In this document: piece by piece, positions 1 to 10,356 of the stretch
Layout of the letters: each line of letters opens with the position of its first letter
Numbering within the stretch: position 1 is the first letter of the stretch
Source: Hydrangea macrophylla
Taxonomy: Eukaryota; Streptophyta; Magnoliopsida; Cornales; Hydrangeaceae
Assembly: GCA_033977485.1 (NCBI GenBank)
Contig: CM066988.1
Span: forward strand, 255,501 to 319,500
DNA: 64,000 bases
Reading direction: 5' to 3'
Notes under the pieces: generated by a model
The model's input: the letters and a program-made list of their open reading frames with translations, nothing else
What the model was told of the DNA's origin: nothing
Database searches by the model: none
Program-made: the position numbers and the translations under genes

Positions 1-1336
1 CTTAGAAGGGTTTGATCATGGTTTTTGTGAGCTAATTACAATCTGTCCAGAGTTTTAGAATACTTTCAGAACAGTAAGTCCGTTTTGAAATTAATAAATC
101 AGAACCCTAATTAAGTTTTTGGGGTCTCAAATAATTTTTTATAAGTACCTTAATGTGTTAGGAAGGTACCCTAAAAAGATCTAAGTGTTTCTCATTTTTT
201 TTTCTTTCTATTTTTAGAAAATCATACAAGATCTCTGGACAGAGAGTTGCAAAATCCTGAGTGAAGTCTAGTATTTTCCATATTCCCGGAGATCTAACCG
301 TTGAAACCTCAATTTTCTTTTTGGGTTAGAAACTAGACTCACAGAGGCATAACATATCCAAAAATTATCAAGATCTAACCGTTGAATTATTTTATTCTTA
401 TTTTTGAATGGCTGGTCTGCTCTCTGTAATTCATAAAAAACTGCTACTGTTTTTGTCAAATCTTATTTATCTTAACTCAAATGGCCTCCTAATGTCTTGA
501 AACCCAAACTATGTTTTGAGTAATGATAGTTTGACTTAAATCCAGAGGTTTAATGATCCAAATTAGTGAATAAATTCACATCTCACTCTTGTTTATATTC
601 ATGCATTCATTCATACATATTCATATTCGCAAATAGGACTTGTAGCTTGTCTAAATTGTATCTAATTGAACATGACTTAGGATTAATTACTTTTTTTTAT
701 ATCTTGTTTAAGGCATGTGTACTAACCTTTGTTTTGTAGCGCATTTGAGGTACAATTCCTCAACTCTTCTTTAGTTTAATTCATTTCTTTGATTTTGAAT
801 TGATTTTCGACTCCATGTGCGACACCTTAGCCTAGGTTTTGCCTTATGTGTATATATGTGTTAGAGACCTTTCTTAGGTTTATTTTTGCATGCATTGCAC
901 ATTTGATATTCGCGGCCGGATCCCAGGTATGTTTTCTAGTTCTCTATTGCATATCATGATGTTTGCTAGTTGAATTATGTGACTTATGAATGATATTTTA
1001 CCGTTAGCAATTTTGCACCCTTTCAACATGCTTGTGTTATGTATACCTATATATATATTAATTGAGGGCATGCTTAGATTAATAACTTGATTAAAAAGGA
1101 TGTCGAGTAGAGGCCTATCGTGAGATAGGATGAAAGGGGGTGTTTTAGTCCGCCGGGCTCCTTCCCTTTTCATTCCATAATCCCCGGACCCAGTTTATCT
1201 TTGGTTTCGCAAAAGATCAGTTTCCTTTTAAATGGTTTCTTAATTTTCCTTTTAAAAAAATTAAGTGGCGACTCTTTGAATTTGAAAAATGTTTTAAAAG
1301 TGGGTAAAAGAAAGAATAAAACCTGCGATATCCACA
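1..1336 (+). mobile_element. 3' part of an LTR (family D/E) inserted into element A
   Basis: This stretch is the inverted relative of solo LTR E (13400-about 14755). Both share the block with GTGGCGACT, CCCCGGAC and GAGGCCTATC words and the terminal GCGATATCCACA. The LTR ends at 1336, and interrupted integrase sequence of element A resumes at 1337 (cttgcccgtttg, matching cttgcccatttg in element B). If it is an ordinary insertion, the duplicated target is CTTGC (1337-1341) and the second copy lies left of the window. The short ORFs in it are not conserved as coding sequence between the two copies. Confidence 0.85.
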
Positions 1337-1752
1337 CTTGCCCGTTTGTTTGTGGATGGTAGGCGAGAGCGATTTTGTGGCTGACCCCATATTTCTTAAG
1401 TAGTGACTCCAAAGGCCTATTACAGAAATGCTTGCCTTGGTCACTTATTAGGGCTTTTGGGGTTCCAAAACGCGATAGAATGTGTTCCTTAAGAAAGGAC
1501 ATCACTGTTTTGTGGTCATTGCATCTTGTTGGTATTGCTTCCACCCATTTTGACACATACTCCACAGCTAGGAGTATGTATTCACAGTTATTTGATTTAG
1601 GGAACGGGCCCATGAAGTCTATGCCCCAACAATCGAATATTTCAATCGTGATAATAGGTGTTAAGGGCATGGAGTTCCTTTTTGAAATTGTACCAAGCTA
1701 TTGACAGCGTTGGCGCATTTTGCAGAAAGCGTAGGCATCTTTAAACAAGGTG
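1337..1752 (-). pseudogene. pol: Integrase core fragment of element A
   Basis: Reading leftwards, the frame gives the first catalytic Asp in IDFMGPFP, then a retroviral-type core with [17 protein letters not shown] carrying the second Asp. It stops being integrase at YHPQTNGQ, exactly where LTR D begins. The catalytic Glu and the C-terminal GPF-type domain are therefore missing from the window. The frame runs on into the LTR for about 60 meaningless residues. A stop (TAG on the coding strand) lies just upstream at 1755, in place of a Trp found in element B. Confidence 0.9.
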
Positions 1753-1754
1753 GG

Positions 1755-2204
1755 CTAGTAAAAACCGCTATGTAGAACTTTTTGTGCGGTCTTTTGTGAT
1801 GCGAAATGGCCACCGCATGCCTCAGAATGGCATGATGCTAAAATGACGGTTATATCCTCGTTTGGGATGCAATGTCTGATGACCTGATCAGCACAATACT
1901 TGAATAAGTACGGGTCATCGAAGAAGAAATGACGTGCGAAAGAGAGGAACCGCTTCCTATCTGGTTTGGACCAATGACTTGGGGTTTCTCCCGTGGCAAG
2001 ATAATTTACTATATCAGCATACCAGGGCAAACCCACAATAGTCATTAGCTGCTTGTCTGGGAATTCGTCTTTTATCGGTGTGGGTTTAGTGTTGTCAACA
2101 AAAGTTAACCGAGATAAATGGTCGGCGACCACATTCTCTACTCCCTTTTTGTCTTTGATCGTTATATCGAATTCTTGGAGTAGGAGTATCCATCGGATAA
2201 GCCT
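1755..2204 (-). pseudogene. pol: RNase H end and integrase zinc domain of element A
   Basis: The frame encodes the RNase H tail ([13 protein letters not shown]) and the HHCC zinc-binding N-terminus of integrase ([21 protein letters not shown]), matching the same part of element B. It is closed by stops at both ends: the TAA at 2205-2207 that truncates RNase H and the TAG at 1755-1757 just after the HSGFY segment. Both are C-to-T or G-to-A type changes relative to B. Confidence 0.88.
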
Positions 2205-2644
2205 TTATTTTGCATCTTTTTTAGATAGCAGGTACTTGAGGGCCGAATGGTCTGTAAAACAGACTATTGGGGACCCTATCAGATAAGACCTGAACTTGTC
2301 CAAAGCGAATACTATTGCCAGGAGCTCTTTTTTAGTAGTTGTATAGTTCATTTGAGCCTCGTTAAGTGTTCGACTGGCATAGTAAATCACGTAAGGCTTG
2401 TTATCCTTCCTCTGTCCTAGGACTGCACCAATGGCGTAATCACTAGCGTCGCACATTAGTTCAAAAGGCAAACCCCAGTTGGGTGCCTGGATTATCGGTG
2501 CAGAGGTAAGGTGATCTTTAAGTGCGTCAAAAGATATTTGACAGTTTTTTGACCATTCGAATGGTGTGTCTTTGACTAAGAGTTGACACAATGGTCGGGA
2601 GATCGCACTAAAGTTTTTGATAAAGCGACGATAAAATCCCGCAT
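2205..2644 (-). pseudogene. pol: RNase H domain of element A
   Basis: Retroviral-type RNase [19 protein letters not shown] with the first catalytic Asp, the [18 protein letters not shown] segment with the conserved Glu, and [11 protein letters not shown] with the third Asp. A one-base loss near 2645 separates it from RT, and a TAA at 2205-2207 ends it where B reads Gln. The domain is intact between these two breaks. Confidence 0.9.
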
Positions 2645-3631
2645 GCCCAGAAAAGATCGAATGTCCTTGACTGTACGAGGGACAGGTAGATTCGAGATTA
2701 TATCGATTTTAGCTTTATCAACCTGGATACCTTTATCAGAAATGATGTGTCCGAGGACAATTCCCTTGGTCACCATGAAGTGACACTTTTCCCAATTTAG
2801 TACTAGGTGTTTGTCCTCGCATCTTGCTAGCACACGTTCGAGATTGTTTAAGCAATTTTTGAAACTATGGCCAAACACAGAAAAATCGTCCATAAAGACT
2901 TCGAGTATTTGTTCGACCATGTCACTGAATATGCTTAACATGCACCGCTGAAAGGTAGCAGGTGCATTACATAAGCCAAATGGCATACGACGGTAAGCAA
3001 AAGTACCAAATGGACACGTGAACGTAGTCTTCTCCTGATCTTCAGGAGCGATTTCAATTTGGTTATACCCACTGTATCCATCCAAGAAGCAGTAGTACTT
3101 ATGACCCGCTACTCGTTCTAGCATTTGATCCATGAAGGGTAAGGGAAAATGGTCTTTTCGGGTCACGGTGTTCAATTTTCGGTAATCAATACACATCCTC
3201 CATCCAGTGGGAATGCGTGTTGATACTAATTCACCATCTTTATTCGGTATGACCGTTATGCCTGCCTTCTTTGGCACTACTTGGGTTGGACTAACCCAAG
3301 GGCTGTCAGATATTGGATAAATGATCCCAACATCAAGTAGTTTTAGCACTTCCTTTTTGACTACTTCTTCCATGTTGGGATTCAGACGCCTTTGCATTTG
3401 TCGCGAAGGTTTAGCGTCTTCCTCTAAATATATCTTATGGGTGCACACAGATGGGCTTATGCCTTTGAGATCGGCAATAGTCCATCCTAATGCTCCATTA
3501 TGTTGTTTTAACACCTCGATTAACTTATCCTCTTGTTCAGAATTTAAAGTAGATGAGATTATGACAGGATAAGTCTTCTCAGTCCCTAGGAAAGTGTATT
3601 TGAGCTCTTTTGGAAGCTCCTTTAATTCCAA
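2645..3631 (-). pseudogene. pol: Reverse transcriptase domain of element A
   Basis: A near-complete Ty3/gypsy RT: GWRMCIDYRKLNTVTRKDHFP, FLDGYSGYNQI, RRMPFGLCNAPATFQRCM and the catalytic FMDDFSVFG. The frame is lost after DIRSFLG by a one-base deletion, and the last 30 codons of the open frame (to 2576) are out of phase. On the upstream side it is cut from protease by an in-frame TAG at 3641-3643. Confidence 0.92.
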
Positions 3632-3640
3632 TTCGGGAAA

Positions 3641-4635
3641 CTACATGTTCGAGGGCATGACTAGCTTTGTTTTAGGAGGCAGTGGTTCATATGGTGTTAC
3701 CCACATGCATTCAGCTCTATCCTCCTCTAGTGTATCCAACATGAGGCAAGTGTGATTTAAAGCAACATCCAATGGGGTAGACTCTTTAGGTTGATAGATA
3801 GCATCAAATTGTGACACCACTACCTCCACAGGATCTTTGTAATCACCGAAATCGGCCTCATCTTCTATGACCGTGTTGATATAATTCACTTCCTCCTCAT
3901 CATCGTATTCTTCAGGTCGGGGATTTGAGAAAATTTTAACATTTAACGTCATATTCCCGAATACGATGGTCATTATACCACTTCTCACTTTATTATGGCA
4001 TCTATTGTATTTAGGAACGGACGTCCAAAAATGACCGGGATTTGTGAGCCTGGGTTGGACACAGGTTCGGTGTCTAAGATGACAAAATCGACCGGGAAGA
4101 CAAATGAGTCTATTTGAACAAGGACGTCTTCCAAAACTCCTCTTGGGTATTTAACAGACCTATCTGCCAATTGCAATGCAACTCGGGTGGGTTTGTATTC
4201 ACCTAACCCTAGTTGTTTATAAACCGAGTATGGCAGAAGGTTTACGCTAGCTCCTAGGTCGAGGAGTGCATTATCTATCTTTTGATTTCCAATTTGACAT
4301 GAGACAGTGAGAGTGCCGGGGTCTTTGAGTTTAGGAGGCAATTCATTTTGGATAATTGCACTTGCTTGGCAAGCGACGTAAGCGTGTTTCCTCACACTTT
4401 GCCTCCTTTTGACCGTACATAAGTCTTTGAGATACTTAGCGTAGGCCGGCACTTGTTTTATAGCATCAAGGAGTGGGAGATTGATTTTAACTTGTTTGAA
4501 TAATTCCAAGAACTCCTGATTCTTTGCCTCATTTTTGGGTTTCTTTAACCCTTGAGGATAAGGCGCGGGGAAAGGGCATTTTGCTACTTCATCATTAATG
4601 GGTTCCTTTCCAGGCCTTCTCTCAACTTCTTCCAC
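3641..4635 (-). pseudogene. pol: Protease and pol linker of element A
   Basis: Two overlapping open frames (3985-4635 and 3641-3988) carry the aspartic protease and the linker to RT. The protease site is LLDLGASVNLLP with Asp in DLGAS, the form seen also in element B, followed by GRPFLNTID. One base is missing near 3985, so the linker FGNMTLNVKIFSNPRPEEYDDEEE is in another frame, and it ends at the TAG at 3641. Confidence 0.9.
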
Positions 4636-5698
4636 TTCTTTAGGAGCTTCATTATGCGTTTCTAATGGTTCTTTACTAGTAGTGGGCTCCTCTTCTTGAG
4701 TCGGAGGTTTATTTGTATTGACCAGTTCGTCCTCCTCATACTCCTCGGGGGTAGAGATAGGTACATTTTTCCCTATAAATCTTGTCGCTTCTCAGAGTCG
4801 TCACAGCTTTTGCTTGTTTGTGATTCGGGAGACCGTTATTATATCCCTTAGGGTTTTGAAGTGGTTGGGCAGGAAATGTTCCACCCGATCCCTCTTGACT
4901 TGCATCCATTCTATCTAACGTCACAGACATTTTACTCATCATTTGAATTAATTGTTGAGTTAGGTTGACGTTAGATAAAGGATCTTCCTCCTGCACCTTT
5001 TTGTGCGGTGGCACGTACACATTAGAATGTTGATTATTGGAGGGTTGCACTTGGTTGTAATTATTAAATCTATTTTGATTGTATGGCTGGGACTGCCTAT
5101 TATATTGCCCTTGATACTGGTTATTGTTGTTGATGTTGATTTTGTGTTCCAGCATCATTTTTCCAATCAAACGTCACAGACATTTTTATACTGGTTATTG
5201 TTATACATTTTTCCCTATAATCTTGCAGCTTCTCAGAGTCGTCACGGCTTTTGCTTGTTTGTGATTTGGGGGATCGTTATTGAATCCCTTAGGGTTTTGA
5301 AGTGGTTGGGCAGGAAATGTTCCGCCCGATCCCTCTTGACGTGCATCCATTCTATCTAACTTCACAGACATTTTACTCATCATTTGAATTAATTGTTGAG
5401 TTAGGTTGACGTTAGAGAGAGGATCTTCCTCCTGCACCTTTTTGTGCGGTGGCACGTACACATTAGAATGTTGATTATTGGAGGGTTGCACTTGGTTGTA
5501 ATTATTAAATCTATTTTGATTGTATGGCTGGGACTGCCTATTATATTGCCCTTGATACAGGTTATTGTTGTTGATGTTGATTTTGTGTTCCAGCATCATT
5601 TTTCCAATCAAAACTAGGGTGATTCCATCGATTGTTATTGTTTTGTGAATTATTGTTATTATAGGAATTCCCTGCCCCCCTATACCTTTGTATGGCAT
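4636..5698 (-). pseudogene. gag: Gag C-terminal Asn/Gln-rich region of element A, duplicated
   Basis: A low-complexity Asn/Gln-rich stretch (QGQYNRQSQPYNQNRFNNYN), then VPPHKKVQEEDPLSNVNLTQ and a conserved TTLRS segment. It occurs twice because of a local duplication (separate entry). The frame changes relative to the gag N-terminal part around 5600, where A has lost bases that B keeps. Between 4636 and about 4736 the linker before protease is Glu-rich and broken. Confidence 0.85.
4762..5612. repeat. Tandem duplication of about 410 bp with filler inside gag of element A
   Basis: Unit 1 (4762-5171) and unit 2 (5204-5612) are nearly identical, starting TACATTTTTCCC and ending CCAATCAAA. About 32 bases of filler lie between them (5172-5203). 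The filler contains CGTCACAGACATTTT and TACTGGTTATTGTT, both of which occur inside the unit itself (about 4919 and 5113). Confidence 0.9.
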
Positions 5699-6722
5699 TC
5701 ATTTCCATGGGGGGTTGTTCTTGAAAATGCGGCACATTGGGACAATATTGAGTAGTATGTCCCAACATGTTACATGTGCCGCATGGTTCTTCAGGCAAAT
5801 GCTGCCTCGAACTACCTCCTCTCATGCCTAACTCCTCTACTTTCTTTGCTAGTTCTTCATACTTAGTCATGAGGTGATCTTCACTGTTTAGTTGGTATAG
5901 GCTTTTCTCCTCTACACAGGATATCTGTGAGCGTGAGACGTTGTCAGAATTTGACCATTCATGAGCGTATTCGGCCAACCATTCGAAGTGGGCTTCAACC
6001 TCTTTGGTGTTTTTACGGAGAAATGGTGCTGAACTCATAGTTTCTACCAACTTCTTCGTTTCACCATTCAATCCTTGATAAAAGAAGCTGATAGTTCGCC
6101 ATTTCTCAAACCTATGGTGTGGGCACGAGAGAAGCAAATCTTTGAAATGCTCCCATGTTTGAGTGAAGGTTTCATTGCTCTTTTGTTTATAGGAATTAAT
6201 TTGGCATTGAAGGTCTATGGTCATGCGAGTTGGATAGAATTTCTTTAGAAATGCGGTGCTCATCGCATGCCAGGTGAAGATTGAATTAGGTTTGAGGGAG
6301 TGGAGCCACGCCTTTGCTTTATCCTTCAAGGTGAAAGGAAATAACATTAGATGCGTCACCTCCCTAGGACAACTTTGTGAGAATGTTTTGCAAACATCCT
6401 CGAAATCAGTGACATGTAAGTATGCCTTCTCACTTTCCATCTCATAGAAGGTGGGAAGTAGTTGGATCATCCTATTGTGAAATTTAAATTCACCAGTACG
6501 TGGTGGGATTCGAATGCAAGAGGGCGTAGGTGCGTATTCTGGTTGCATGAGATCGCACAGAGGACGTAGCGCCTCATCAATTAGTACCACAACATTGTCA
6601 CCATGTTCACTCTGATTATCATCCATTGATTCAGTTGGAGTGGCTACAGGAATAATGGAGCTATCAGAGTCGGATAGGTAGAAAGGATTTCCAAAAATTC
6701 CTTCAATGGATTTGTTGGACAT
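5562..6722 (-). pseudogene. gag: Gag of element A
   Basis: Structural protein forming the particle. The open frame is 386 codons from the ATG at 6722. Its middle (AHLHVTDFEDVCKTF, KDKAKAWLHSLKPNSI, KKFYPTRMTIDLQ, FKDLLLSCPHH) is a retrotransposon gag domain. A CCHC zinc knuckle CGTCNMLGHTTQYC lies near residues 310-325. The frame is closed in the Asn/Gln-rich tail by a small deletion and frame change near 5600. This copy keeps Gln (QPEYAPTPS) where element B has a stop. Confidence 0.9.
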
Positions 6723-6839
6723 GAACTAGGAGAGTTCCTAAGATGAGTGTTTACCTAAAGACTCTAAAAAGAAAAGGAAAGAAAAAAACAGAAAGAGATG
6801 AAGAGAGATTGAGGTAACCTAAGTATTAACTCGTCGCCT

Positions 6840-6857
6840 TCCCCGGCAACGGCGCCA
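6840..6857 (-). promoter_or_regulatory. Primer-binding site, tRNA-Asp type (element A)
   Basis: The plus strand reads TCCCCGGCAACGGCGCCA, the 3' end of plant tRNA-Asp(GUC) as I know it, so the element strand is complementary to it over 18 bases. Six bases separate it from the LTR edge at 6864. This is the usual primer for Athila-type elements. Confidence 0.9.
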
Positions 6858-6897
6858 AAAACTTGACACAAATATTTTTCTGTGCGCTTGTGTGCTA

Positions 6898-7069
6898 TAC
6901 CCAAGTGTAGGTAACCGTGTAAGTAATAAACTGGATTAAGTCCAGGTCGATCCCACAGGGAAGGATGAGAATTAAATTACTTATACCCAAGTATAGGTAA
7001 CCGTGTAAGTAATAAACTGGATTAAGTCCAGGTCGATCCCACAGGGAAGGATGAGAATTAAATTACTTA
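6898..7069. repeat. 86-bp tandem duplication in the LTR of element A
   Basis: TACCCAAGTGTAGGTAACCG and the following bases up to AATTACTT are repeated with period 86 (6898-6983 and 6984-7069). The copies differ by a few bases. Element B has a single copy of this block, so the duplication is specific to A. Confidence 0.93.
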
Positions 7070-7612
7070 GATTAGACTCTAAAAGAAAAGAAAATTCAAT
7101 GTTTTAAAAGAAGTGTAGAACACAAAGTTCTACGCTTAACAACTACTATAATTAAAAGCAACTAAATTAACTTAACTAACAATTAACTATTTAACTAGAG
7201 CGAGATTTTAAAAACGGTTTTACTTAATAAAAGAAGTGTTGGGATCACGCGAATCCACTGTGACCTGGCCATCTACCATGTAATTGCAATTTAAGCTCAA
7301 TGGAGTACATCTTCCACACTATTCCGTACTTCTCTAAGGATCCAGAATCAATAGCCCTTTCATGACTGGGACTATATCATCTCAATTAAGTTTGAAATAC
7401 AAGAAAGCGGTTTATTTCAATAGTTAAGACTCGCACCTACAATGGTGTTAGCATTGAGGGTGGTTTGCAAAATATATTGAAAGAAAATGCCTTAAGGCCT
7501 TAAGTTCAAAGACTGTTTTGACAATCTGAGCATTTGGGGACAGTTTGATAACAAATCCTTAAAACAGAAAGTCTTGGAATACTGTATTGGATGTACTCAA
7601 GAATCTGAGAGT

Positions 7613-7731
7613 TCGATCGATCGACGCGCTTTCGATCGATCGACAATCGTCTTCCCTCGATCGCTCGAAATGTCTTAGAGCGATCGACTATGTTTCTGTT
7701 TCGATCGATCGAGATAACTCCGATCGATCGA
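7613..7731. promoter_or_regulatory. Six-site GATCGATC palindrome cluster, spacing type I (LTR of A)
   Basis: Six 12-base sites of the form TCGATCGATCGA start at 7613, 7632, 7657, 7676, 7701 and 7720. Centre-to-centre steps are 19, 25, 19, 25, 19. The sites vary (TCGATCGCTCGA, TAGAGCGATCGA) but keep the CG-rich dyad. On the element strand it lies downstream of the TATA box, in the R/U5 part. Confidence 0.9.
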
Positions 7732-8230
7732 ACACAGATATTATTCTAGTGCATGGCAGAGGCCTGAAAATTACAGTTTCATTGCGATTTCCCAACCTCG
7801 GACTACTCAGACATAGTCTGGGGTGTCCCAGATGCGTTCTTAACGTAAAAATTCATTAAGGTGTCGTTTGGTTGTGAACTTTTCATTAAAACTTTGAAAA
7901 CTTGAGATTCTAATATGTTTAACATGCAAATCAATAAGATTAACACTAAACTACAGTTAACTAAATGCAGTATGTAAATGAAACAATAACTAAGTAACCT
8001 TGAATGAAGAACTCGTATTTAAATCGAAGAAAATCCAAGCTATCAATGTAAAACCTTGAGTAATAACCTACAACACAAGAAGAAACTCTACTCTCTCTAT
8101 GAAAATTGATAAAAAACAAGTGGGGCGTCCCCTTGGACGCATACAAACTGAGTTTTTATAGAAGAAACCTAATGCTAGGGTTAAAAATCCCGTCTTTTGC
8201 TGCGTGCGCGTATTCTGTTAAAAGGCATGT

Positions 8231-8340
8231 TCGATCGATCGAACAACCCTCGATCGATTGAACTTCTGGATTATTCGATCGCTTGAGAAAAGTTAGATCG
8301 ATCGAAACCTCGATCGCTTGAGAGGACCTCGATCGATCGA
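8231..8340. promoter_or_regulatory. Six-site GATCGATC palindrome cluster, type II, upstream of the TATA box (LTR of A)
   Basis: Sites start at 8231, 8250, 8275, 8294, 8310 and 8329, steps 19, 25, 19, 16, 19. The nearest site lies 71 bases from the TATA box (8153-8160), the same distance as in element B. Position fits a U3 enhancer on the minus strand. Confidence 0.88.
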
Positions 8341-8594
8341 TCTTCAGTTTTCAACTTTGAATTGTCTTCATTGGAGCTAAGCACTTCCTTTTTATCCTGC
8401 TTCTTTAATTATTCACACAGCGACACTAATCTGCAAAAATCACAGCTAAAGCACACAACTTATCATAGATTAATCATAATGTGTAGAAACTGATGTTGTA
8501 ACTCAAATCGCAGATAAGTGAGAGAATTGTGAACTAAATTAATGTATTTTCTTCTTTTAACGCGGTTGTATTTTACAAATACCCCTGCTTGTCA

Positions 8595-10356
8595 ATATAT
8601 GTCAAGTTTGATTAATTACATTCGTTTGCCCTAAATGTTTAATTGCTACTTGTTTATCAATTTGGGGGAAAAAGCATGTTAGAAATAAATACACATGTTG
8701 AGTTGGGAAATTATTTGCTCAAGTGCTTATGTAAATGTTGACTTGAAGTGAAAAGCCTGTTTAATGGTTAAATGCTTATGTGCTTAAATCATTGGGTTAG
8801 AATATGTTAAAAATGCTTATTTGTTGATTTGAAGATTTAGATGCTCAAATGATTATGTATCTATTTTAGTTAAAGTTAAGAGTATGTTAAAGTGTTAACT
8901 TGAGTGCCCCTGAAATTATAGAACTATGTGTTAGTGTTTCTTTAAAAGTTTAGAAACTACATTGAAGTATTATGAATCAATTATTTCATTATTGTTGATA
9001 AATACTCGTTGATACTGAATCTTGATTTAGAAATGTTAATGACATTCATGTGTGTGGGCATTTGGCATGTGGAATCAAGGGATTCAAAACATTGTGGCCA
9101 AATAGGCAAAAGTCATAGCACGACATGACATGTGCATGAAAATCCCACGTGGGGATAGATCCCAAAGAGGGGACAATTGTGAAAAAAAAATCCGGATGTG
9201 AGTTGTGAGGTGAGACAGGGTGGACGTACCTAAGAACGTGCCAAACTCCAACTTATGGCCGACTAGCTATCGGAAGGTTGGTATGCTACATTCCCAGTGG
9301 GGGGTGGCTCACAGTCCGGTACCGAGGCGAGCGATCATAGCATGCATGGCCTATGGGCTTTCTTCACTTGCATTTGCCGCGGTGGCATTCATAGCACCAC
9401 ATTTTATCTTTAGTTATGGAAATTGTAGTATATCTCGATAATACTACCTACGAGCCGTCGTTCTCATAAAAATGACAAATCATTTTTCAGGTTTTATCAA
9501 GTTGGGGCAAAACCCAAGAGTTACTCAACGCGTGACATCACACTTTGAAGATTTCTCTGAGAAGAATATATAAATATATATATTTTTTAAATGTTTCAAA
9601 CTTCTAGTTTTGTTTTAAAAGATATTGTAATAAATTTGAATCTTGTAGTTTAATTTCTTAATACTTGATTTGGGCACATGTTTAGCCCTTAGAAAATATT
9701 AGAATTTTTGACTTAATGTAATCAGACTTGTAATTGGGACTTTGAGTCGCCTATGGGTGCATGTTAACATTAAATATTTATTCATGTTGATTCGGACACT
9801 TGTAGTCCTTTAACTTAGATCCTTTTTAAATCGTGTTCATATTGATTTGGATGTTCCGTTGTTCCTTTGAGTCGTTTTGGCAAGTTTATGGTATAGCTAG
9901 ACAGGTTCTATACTTGGAAAATTTCTAGAAAAAAAAAAACATCTAAACTTTCGAAATCTAATTTGGTTATACTTAGCCTGTGGATAGTCTATGGAAAAAA
10001 AAATACTACTTTTGATTTCTAAGGGACAGTTTGGTTGGAAATTCTCAAACCTTGATTTCAAATAAACTTTCAATCAAACCTCGTCTTCTTTTCTCCCACT
10101 CTCGATACTTCTTATTTCTGTCATTTTTTTTAAACTTCTTTGAAAATTGAGTAATGTTGATTGATCCTATTTGACTCGTTTGGTCCTCATGGGTCAATTA
10201 TTGACTTTTTGACTTTTCGACTTTTCTTTGGAATCCACGTAGGATTCTCCTATGCTTCCGCCTTGTGGATTGGTTCACGTTGGACTATTCCATGCTTTAT
10301 GTTGTATTGTTTGACTCGTTGACCTCACCCACATGGCTTGGTTTTCGGGGCGTTAC
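8595..10356 (+). mobile_element. LTR fragment (tRNA-Met-type family) interrupted by element A
   Basis: No coding sequence. The right end reads TTTTCGGGGCGTTACA, very like the CCGGGGCGTGACA terminus at 54281-54293, so this is probably the 3' end of a plus-strand LTR whose left part is on the far side of element A. Inside, a run of words such as GTGCTTATGT and the 9040-9460 block (GTACCGAGGCGAGCGATCATAG) resembles other degenerate LTRs in the window. Short ORFs (for example 9220-9441) show no recognisable domain. Confidence 0.6.

Larger units (their letters stand above)
1337..8594 (-). mobile_element. Element A: degenerate Athila-like Ty3/gypsy retrotransposon, 5' part
   Basis: On the minus strand the order is LTR (6864-8594), tRNA-Asp primer site (6840-6857), gag, protease, RT, RNase H and integrase. 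It is cut at 1336 by LTR D. Protein identity with element B is high throughout, so they are one family. A is much older: its pol is split by frameshifts near 2645 and 3985 and by stops at 1755, 2205 and 3641. The 3' LTR is outside the window. The sequence right of the LTR (8595 on) belongs to another LTR that A interrupted; the 5 bases after the LTR end are ATATA. Confidence 0.92.
6864..8594 (-). mobile_element. 5' LTR of element A
   Basis: Starts TGACAC and ends CTTGTCA on the plus strand, a TGACA/TGTCA inverted terminus shared with both LTRs of element B. It is 1731 bp, longer than the 1641 bp of B mainly because of an 86-bp internal duplication. A minus-strand TATA box (TATAAAAA, 8153-8160) lies downstream of one palindrome cluster (8231-8340); a second cluster (7613-7731) lies in the transcribed part. 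Confidence 0.92.

Noticed and set aside
1170..1336. Integrase ORF continuing to 1170 as a novel C-terminus
   Set aside because: The residues after YHPQTNGQ are encoded by inserted LTR D, whose relative at 13400 shows the same DNA in a non-coding setting.
6840..6857. tRNA-Asp gene ends at 6840, 30937 and 50078
   Set aside because: Only the last 18 bases match tRNA-Asp, there is no cloverleaf upstream, and each lies 3-6 bases from an LTR edge. They are primer-binding sites.
9220..9441. 73-codon ORF at 9220
   Set aside because: Lies in a degenerate LTR with no domain, and no similar frame is seen in related LTR sequence.
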